Assembly (NCBI GenBank): GCA_002345025.1
Contig: DDUX01000079.1
Location: forward strand, 1 to 20,052
Direction of reading: 5' to 3'
DNA: 20,052 nt
Origin: Candidatus Accumulibacter iunctus
GTDB lineage: Bacteria; Pseudomonadota; Gammaproteobacteria; Burkholderiales; Rhodocyclaceae
Positions within the stretch are counted from its first letter, which is position 1, and every line of letters begins with the position of its first letter. The position numbers were made by a program, and so were the translations under genes. Below the pieces are notes generated by a model. That model was given only the letters and a program-made list of their open reading frames with translations, was not told the origin of the DNA and ran no database searches. Shown here one piece after another: positions 13,700-20,052 of the stretch.

Positions 13700-14776
13700 T
13701 CAAGGCTGGCGCGGCGCCGCCAGGCGCTCGAGCATGCTGCGCACCGCGCTGATCTGCAGCCCGTCGCGCGTCGGGTAATCGCTGCCGGTGTAACCCCACC
13801 AGTCCCAGCAGGCGAAGGGATTGCTGATCCACTTCCACGATCCGATTGCCGGTCCGTGGCGCGGCACCGTTTGCGGGTAGAGGACAAGCAGGCGATTGCT
13901 GTCGGCCCAGCGGTTGTAGCCGGCGCCGTCGACGAAGCGTCGCCCGATCTGTGCGGCGCTCTGGCGGCAACCATGGAAGGCGACATGCAGCCGGCACGAA
14001 GATTCGCGACACGCCTTCGGAACGTAGAGATAGGCCTCGTCGGCGAGGCCGGAATCGATCGGCCGACCGGCGGCGAAGGCGCCCTGGTCAAAAGCCAGCA
14101 CTTCGCCGCTGCTGTCGGCGGCCGGGGGCTGCAGCGGGCCGAGCATGTGGCGCAGCATTTCGCCGGCTGGATCGAGGTCGCCGCAGCGGTTGATGTAGGG
14201 CGACGCGGTGCTGCTGCAGGTGTTGGCCTGTGGGTCGGCGATCGAGATCATCGCGTGCGCTGCCTCGGGCACGCGCACGAAACGGATCGCCGTCGGCGGC
14301 AGCCACTCGCCATAGAACGCGGCGAGTTGTTCGACGACCGCGGTCCTCACCGTCTCGTCCCTGTCGCCGGAGAGCAGCCAGACGCGGTCGTCGCGCAGAT
14401 CGTCGGGCGGGTCGATCCGCCCGCTGCGCGCCAGTGCCTCGGTGCGGGCGCGCAGTTCGCCAACCGAAGGCAGCGGTGCCCACGACGAAGGGGACATACA
14501 GCGCGTGAGTGCCCGCCAGGCGGATCCGTTGGCGCAGTCGTAGGGGCCACCGGCAAGAACGCCGGCGCCCCTGACCAGGCGCGAATGTGCCACCTGAAAC
14601 TGGACCGCCATGTAGCCGCCGGAGGAAATCCCGGACACCGTCAGCTGACCCAGGTCCGCTCCCAGCGCCGGCAAGGGCGGCAAGGGCGGCGCTGCGGGAG
14701 CAGGCCGGGCGATGGTGATGCTGGCGAGGAGCAGCAGGGCGGCGAGGCCGCGCCGAGAGCCCGGGCGTGTGTTCAT
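13700..14776 (-). CDS. Secreted PHB depolymerase-type esterase (alpha/beta hydrolase)
   Basis: 358 residues from ATG 14776 (GGAAG upstream). The signal peptide covers about residues 1-29 (hydrophobic LAALLLLASITIA, then APAA). The lipase box GISSG contains nucleophile Ser51. The likely acid is Asp140 (LSGDRDETV) and the likely base His174 (PEAAHAMIS). The oxyanion-hole His is in LHVAFHGCRQ (His268), after the triad, an order known from type II extracellular PHB depolymerases and the periplasmic Rhodospirillum rubrum PhaZ1. The conserved NPFACWDWWGYTG near the C-terminus and several Cys (81, 93, 187, 198, 256, 261, 270) suggest an exported disulfide-bonded enzyme. No linker or substrate-binding domain for crystalline PHB is present, so amorphous PHB granules or oligomers are more likely substrates. 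It is divergent from the aminotransferase. Confidence 0.85.
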   Translation of the reverse strand: MNTRPGSRRGLAALLLLASITIARPAPAAPPLPPLPALGADLGQLTVSGISSGGYMAVQFQVAHSRLVRGAGVLAGGPYDCANGSAWRALTRCMSPSSWAPLPSVGELRARTEALARSGRIDPPDDLRDDRVWLLSGDRDETVRTAVVEQLAAFYGEWLPPTAIRFVRVPEAAHAMISIADPQANTCSSTASPYINRCGDLDPAGEMLRHMLGPLQPPAADSSGEVLAFDQGAFAAGRPIDSGLADEAYLYVPKACRESSCRLHVAFHGCRQSAAQIGRRFVDGAGYNRWADSNRLLVLYPQTVPRHGPAIGSWKWISNPFACWDWWGYTGSDYPTRDGLQISAVRSMLERLAAPRQP

Positions 14777-14883
14777 CGAAGTGACTTCCAGAAGGGGTGC
14801 GACTCCGTATCGGCGAATGCTACCAGATCGCCCGCTTGCCGGTGGCGGCGGCCGGTCCTGGAATGCGCGCTGCCGCGGCAGCC

Positions 14884-14912
14884 TTGTTGCCGGGCTGCCG
14901 CACCCTTACACT
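14884..14912 (+). promoter_or_regulatory. Candidate promoter for the aminotransferase
   Basis: TTGTTG (14884-14889), a 17-bp spacer and TACACT (14907-14912). The -10 matches 4/6 and the -35 3/6. A GC-rich hairpin (CCGCGCC/GGCGCGG) lies just before the start codon. Confidence 0.3.
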
Positions 14913-14953
14913 GTGCGCTCACTCAATCCAGGCCGCGCCGGGCGCGGATCGCC

Positions 14954-16111
14954 ATGCGCCAGTCTGCCGTTGCCGTGGACTCGAAGCTTCCACGAGTCGG
15001 GACCACCATCTTCACCGTCATGTCGAAGCTTGCCGCCGACTGCGGGGCGATCAACCTGTCGCAGGGTTTCCCCGATTTTCAGGCTGAACCGGCGCTCTTC
15101 GATGCGACCTGTGCCGCGATGCGTGCGGGCAGGAACCAGTACCCGCCACTCGCCGGCATGGTCGAACTGCGCGCGGCGATTGCCGGCAAGGTGGCGGCAC
15201 TCTACGGTGCCGAGTACGATGTCGACGGCGAAATCACCGTCACTGCCGGCGCGACGCAGGCGATCTTCACCGCCATTGCGGCATTCGTCAGGGCCGGCGA
15301 CGAGGTCCTCGTCTTCGAGCCGGTCTACGACAGTTACGTGCCGGCGATCGAGACCGTCGGTGGCAGAGCGGTCTTTGCCAGCTTGCGCTTTCCCGATTAC
15401 CGGCCGGACTGGGAGCAGGTGCGCTCGCTGCTCGGGCCGCGCACGCGGATGATCATCATCAACTCGCCGCACAACCCGACCGGCAGCCTGTTGCGCGGCG
15501 ACGATCTCGATCGACTCGCGGCGCTGACGCGCGGTACGGGCATCGTCGTCCTCGCCGACGAGGTCTATGAGCACATCGTCTTCGACGGTCGCCGGCACGC
15601 GAGCGTCGCCGGCCATCCGGAACTCGCCGCGCGCAGCATCGTCGTCTCGTCCTTCGGCAAGACCTACCACATCACCGGCTGGAAGGTCGGCTACGTCCTG
15701 GCTGCGCAGGAACTGATGAGCGAGTTCCGCAAGGTGCACCAGTTCAACGTGTTCACCGTCAATACGCCGTGCCAGATCGGCATTGCCGACTACATGCAGG
15801 ATGCCTCACGCCACCTCGGACTGGCGGACTTCTACCAGGCAAAACGCGATTTCTTCCGCCAGCAGCTCGCGGCCTCGCGCTTCGAACTCCTCCCGTGTCA
15901 CGGCACCTACTTCCAGCTTGCCCGCTACGGCGCGATTTCCGACCTGCCCGACCGTGAGTTCGCCTGCTGGCTGACGCGCGACGCCGGGGTGGCGGCGATC
16001 CCGGTATCGGTTTTCCGGAACGATGGCGTCGATGACCGTGTCGTCCGCTTCTGCTTCGCCAAGCAGGAGGCGACGCTGGCCGCCGCCGGCGAGAGGCTCC
16101 GCCGCCTGTAG
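14954..16111 (+). CDS. ybdL: PLP-dependent aminotransferase, methionine aminotransferase (YbdL) type
   Basis: 385 residues from ATG 14954, a class I/II fold-type I aminotransferase. It follows E. coli YbdL closely: SKLPRVGTTIFTVMSKLA, INLSQGFPDF, NQYPPLAGM, DITVTAGAT-like EITVTAGATQAIF, INSPHNPTGS, LADEVYEHIVFDG, the PLP-binding SSFGKTYHITGWKVGY (Lys236) and RVVRFCFAKQEATL (the C-terminal carboxylate-binding Arg). The enzyme should transfer the amino group of methionine (also aromatic amino acids or kynurenine in relatives) to a keto acid, in the cytosol. No good Shine-Dalgarno precedes the ATG. Its stop codon lies 6 bp before the terminal repeat of the downstream element. Confidence 0.92.
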   Translation: MRQSAVAVDSKLPRVGTTIFTVMSKLAADCGAINLSQGFPDFQAEPALFDATCAAMRAGRNQYPPLAGMVELRAAIAGKVAALYGAEYDVDGEITVTAGATQAIFTAIAAFVRAGDEVLVFEPVYDSYVPAIETVGGRAVFASLRFPDYRPDWEQVRSLLGPRTRMIIINSPHNPTGSLLRGDDLDRLAALTRGTGIVVLADEVYEHIVFDGRRHASVAGHPELAARSIVVSSFGKTYHITGWKVGYVLAAQELMSEFRKVHQFNVFTVNTPCQIGIADYMQDASRHLGLADFYQAKRDFFRQQLAASRFELLPCHGTYFQLARYGAISDLPDREFACWLTRDAGVAAIPVSVFRNDGVDDRVVRFCFAKQEATLAAAGERLRRL

Positions 16112-16139
16112 GATTTCGGGGACAGTATATGTAACTCCG

Positions 16140-16466
16140 GTGGCAGTACCCTCGTTGAGCGCCGCGCCAATCAGGCGTGGCTCCGGTTACCGTCCGGCGA
16201 CCGCACAGGCGATCATCGTGGGCGTGACCTATTTCGTCGATCTGGCACTGTCCGGCAATCAGCGCGGCGGCGCCAATGACTCCATGACCTGATGCATCAT
16301 CAAGGAAGCTACCGGCGACGAACTCGTGGCCACGGTCAGCGGGCTGACACCGGCCTCGCCGTTCGCAACGCTGACGGCCTCTTTCCAAGGTATCAGCGCA
16401 CCCGAGTCGTGGCGTCTGTTCGTGGAAGGGCTCGGTAGCGACAACGTCGGCGCGATCCTCGATAGC
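16140..16466 (+). pseudogene. Decayed fragment of a DUF642/PEP-CTERM-type secreted jelly-roll protein
   Basis: In one plus-strand frame the bases read as a beta-sandwich typical of secreted PEP-CTERM 'choice-of-anchor' proteins: VTYFVDLALSGNQRGGANDS (compare the usual TYTVSFDLAGN pattern), an in-frame TGA at 16290-16292, then ELVATVSGLTPASPF, ATLTASFQGISAPESWRLFV and EGLGSDNVGAILD, where the family has DNIGAILDNV before its PEP-CTERM tail. There is no start codon context, signal peptide or sorting tail. Codons keep coding-like composition across the stop, so decay is probably recent. The match is from pattern memory, not a search. Confidence 0.5.
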
Positions 16467-16499
16467 CCCGCCGCTTGCCGCGTTGACGCGCGGCGCGAC

Positions 16500-16517
16500 T
16501 CGCCGGCTTGCCGGCGA
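16500..16517. repeat. REP-like hairpin inside the element
   Basis: TCGCCGG (16500-16506) and CCGGCGA (16511-16517) form a perfect 7-bp stem with a CTTG loop, close to the right end of the 446-bp element. Size and composition are those of a REP palindrome. Confidence 0.4.
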
Positions 16518-16596
16518 CAATACGGAGCCCACCAGTTCGGCGAGAGTTTAGTATACTGTCCCCCGAATCAGACCCCGGCCACGTCAAGGAGAAGCG

Positions 16597-17037
16597 ATGA
16601 GCATGCTGCAGGAGTTCAAGGAATTCGCCATGAAGGGCAACGTCATGGATCTCGCCGTTGGCGTGATCATCGGCGGTGCTTTTGGCAAGATCGTCGATTC
16701 GGTGGTTTCTGACCTGATCATGCCCTTCATTGCTTGGATCATGGGGGGCAAGCTGGACTTCTCGGGGATGTTCCTGGTTCTCGGAACGGTACCCGACGGC
16801 ACGGCGATGACGCTCAACGCGCTGAAGCAGGCGCAGGTGCCCGTGTTTGCCTACGGTAGCTTCCTGACGATCCTGCTCAACTTCATCATTCTCGCGTTCA
16901 TCATCTTCATCATGATCAAGCAGATGAACCGTCTCAAGCGGACTCAGCCCGAGCCCGAGGCGCCGCCGGCGGCCGCTCCCGAAGCGTCCGAGGAAGTCGT
17001 GCTCCTGCGCGAGATTCGCGACAGCCTGAAGAAATAG
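16597..17037 (+). CDS. mscL: Large-conductance mechanosensitive channel MscL
   Basis: 146 residues from ATG 16597, with AAGGAGA upstream. It has the complete MscL sequence pattern: the amphipathic N-terminus MSMLQEFKEFAMKGNVMDLA, pore helix TM1 with AVGVIIGGAFGKIVDSVVSD, a periplasmic loop (about 50-75), TM2 in FLTILLNFIILAFIIFIMIK and a cytoplasmic bundle ending in LLREIRDSLKK after a Pro/Ala/Glu-rich linker. The homopentameric inner-membrane channel opens under membrane tension to release solutes on hypo-osmotic shock. Length is close to the usual ~136-145. It stands alone between the mobile-element remnant and the convergent protease. Confidence 0.97.
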   Translation: MSMLQEFKEFAMKGNVMDLAVGVIIGGAFGKIVDSVVSDLIMPFIAWIMGGKLDFSGMFLVLGTVPDGTAMTLNALKQAQVPVFAYGSFLTILLNFIILAFIIFIMIKQMNRLKRTQPEPEAPPAAAPEASEEVVLLREIRDSLKK

Positions 17038-17094
17038 CTTCGCGTTGTCCGCGCCTGACCCGCCTGACGACTCGGGCGTGGACTTGCCCAGTTC

Positions 17095-19836
<2,742 letters not shown>

Positions 19837-19961
19837 TGCACGCTCCGTGATGCTTGCAGCCACCAGCGTCGGTGGCCGGCGCTGGTCCGCGTTTGCCCGC
19901 GTGGCAGGAACAGCCTTGCAGATTGTCGGGGTTGGCGGATCATGGGCTGCCAGAATGGAAA

Positions 19962-19993
19962 CGGCCCGCACAGAGGGAGGGCTGCGCGGGCCG
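19962..19993 (-). terminator. Possible terminator of a leftward gene outside the window
   Basis: CGGCCCGC (19962-19969) pairs exactly with GCGGGCCG (19986-19993) around a 16-nt loop. On the minus strand the stem is followed by GTTTCCATTC, a modest T-rich tail. It lies upstream of the protease, so it could end a leftward transcript from beyond the window. The rest of 19837-20016 shows no gene. Confidence 0.35.
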
Positions 19994-20019
19994 GGGGCTG
20001 CGTCGCCGCCATGCGGAGG

Positions 20020-20052
20020 AGGGGGGGGGGGGGGGGGTTGGGGGGGACAGGG
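20020..20052. other. Poly-G low-complexity contig end
   Basis: Seventeen consecutive G (20021-20037), TT, then eight more G, preceded and followed by G-rich text. This abrupt homopolymer at the extreme end looks like a sequencing or assembly artefact rather than genome sequence. Confidence 0.7.

Larger units (their letters stand above)
16118..16563. mobile_element. Non-autonomous element with inverted GGGGACAGTATA ends
   Basis: GGGGACAGTATA (16118-16129) and TATACTGTCCCC (16552-16563) are exact 12-bp inverted repeats. Similarity continues imperfectly inward (AACTC shared) and outward (ATTC before the G-run on both sides). They bound 446 bp that fill the whole gap between the aminotransferase stop and the mscL ribosome site. 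The end sequence resembles what I recall flanking RAYT/TnpA-REP (IS200/IS605-like) transposase genes; no transposase remains. Inside lie the secreted-protein remnant and a REP-like hairpin. The right end also supplies TATACT, a -10-like hexamer upstream of mscL. Mobility is inferred. Confidence 0.5.

Noticed and set aside
13856..14953. Long N-terminal extension of the aminotransferase reading frame
   Set aside because: It is antisense to the esterase gene and lacks similarity; YbdL homology starts right after ATG 14954.

Overview
The window is GC-rich chromosomal DNA from a Gram-negative bacterium. Gene content and protein style point to a betaproteobacterium, most likely a Rhodocyclales/Accumulibacter-like organism: a YbdL-type aminotransferase, a Kbp-like BON+LysM protein, MscL, a secreted PHB-depolymerase-type esterase, a MoxR/VWA pair, a photolyase-related cluster and a trace of a PEP-CTERM-type secreted protein. 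The assignment is an inference without database support. The last ~30 bases are a G homopolymer run that looks like a contig-end artefact.

Left part (1-8124): a light/oxidative-stress type neighbourhood. Leftward genes are an exonuclease-like/GIY-YIG protein, a broken photolyase-related (DPRP) gene and a renalase-like FAD oxidoreductase. A divergent control region (2915-3160) carries a good sigma70-like promoter, a repeated 14-bp element and a perfect palindrome. It leads rightward into an SDR protein, a shortened DUF3429-like protein, a small two-helix membrane protein, a UbiB/ABC1 kinase-like protein, a CIA30-family protein and a secreted histidine-phosphatase-like protein. Facing these is a leftward pair: a SRPBCC protein followed by a short LOV blue-light photoreceptor with every flavin-contact residue and the photoactive Cys in place. 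Several members are damaged: the DPRP gene has lost its middle and is frameshifted, the DUF3429 gene has apparently lost its middle in frame, and the exonuclease domain lacks three of its five catalytic residues. The accessory flavin, quinone and photoreceptor genes look intact, so the cluster seems to have lost its putative DNA-repair enzyme while keeping the rest.

Middle part (8441-13545): ordinary, intact genes. A MoxR AAA+ ATPase and its VWA partner (+) converge on a secreted lipoprotein 5'-nucleotidase (-). A divergent 310-bp gap leads to a Kbp-like BON+LysM protein and a GlsB/YeaQ-type membrane protein. A hairpin-rich convergent gap follows.

Right part (13700-20052): a PHB-depolymerase-type secreted esterase (-), divergent to a YbdL-like aminotransferase (+). 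Next is a 446-bp segment bounded by inverted GGGGACAGTATA termini that encloses the decayed remnant of a DUF642/PEP-CTERM-like secreted protein and a REP-like hairpin. Then come mscL (+) and a full-length two-domain M16 zinc protease (-). No tRNA, rRNA or CRISPR array was seen.
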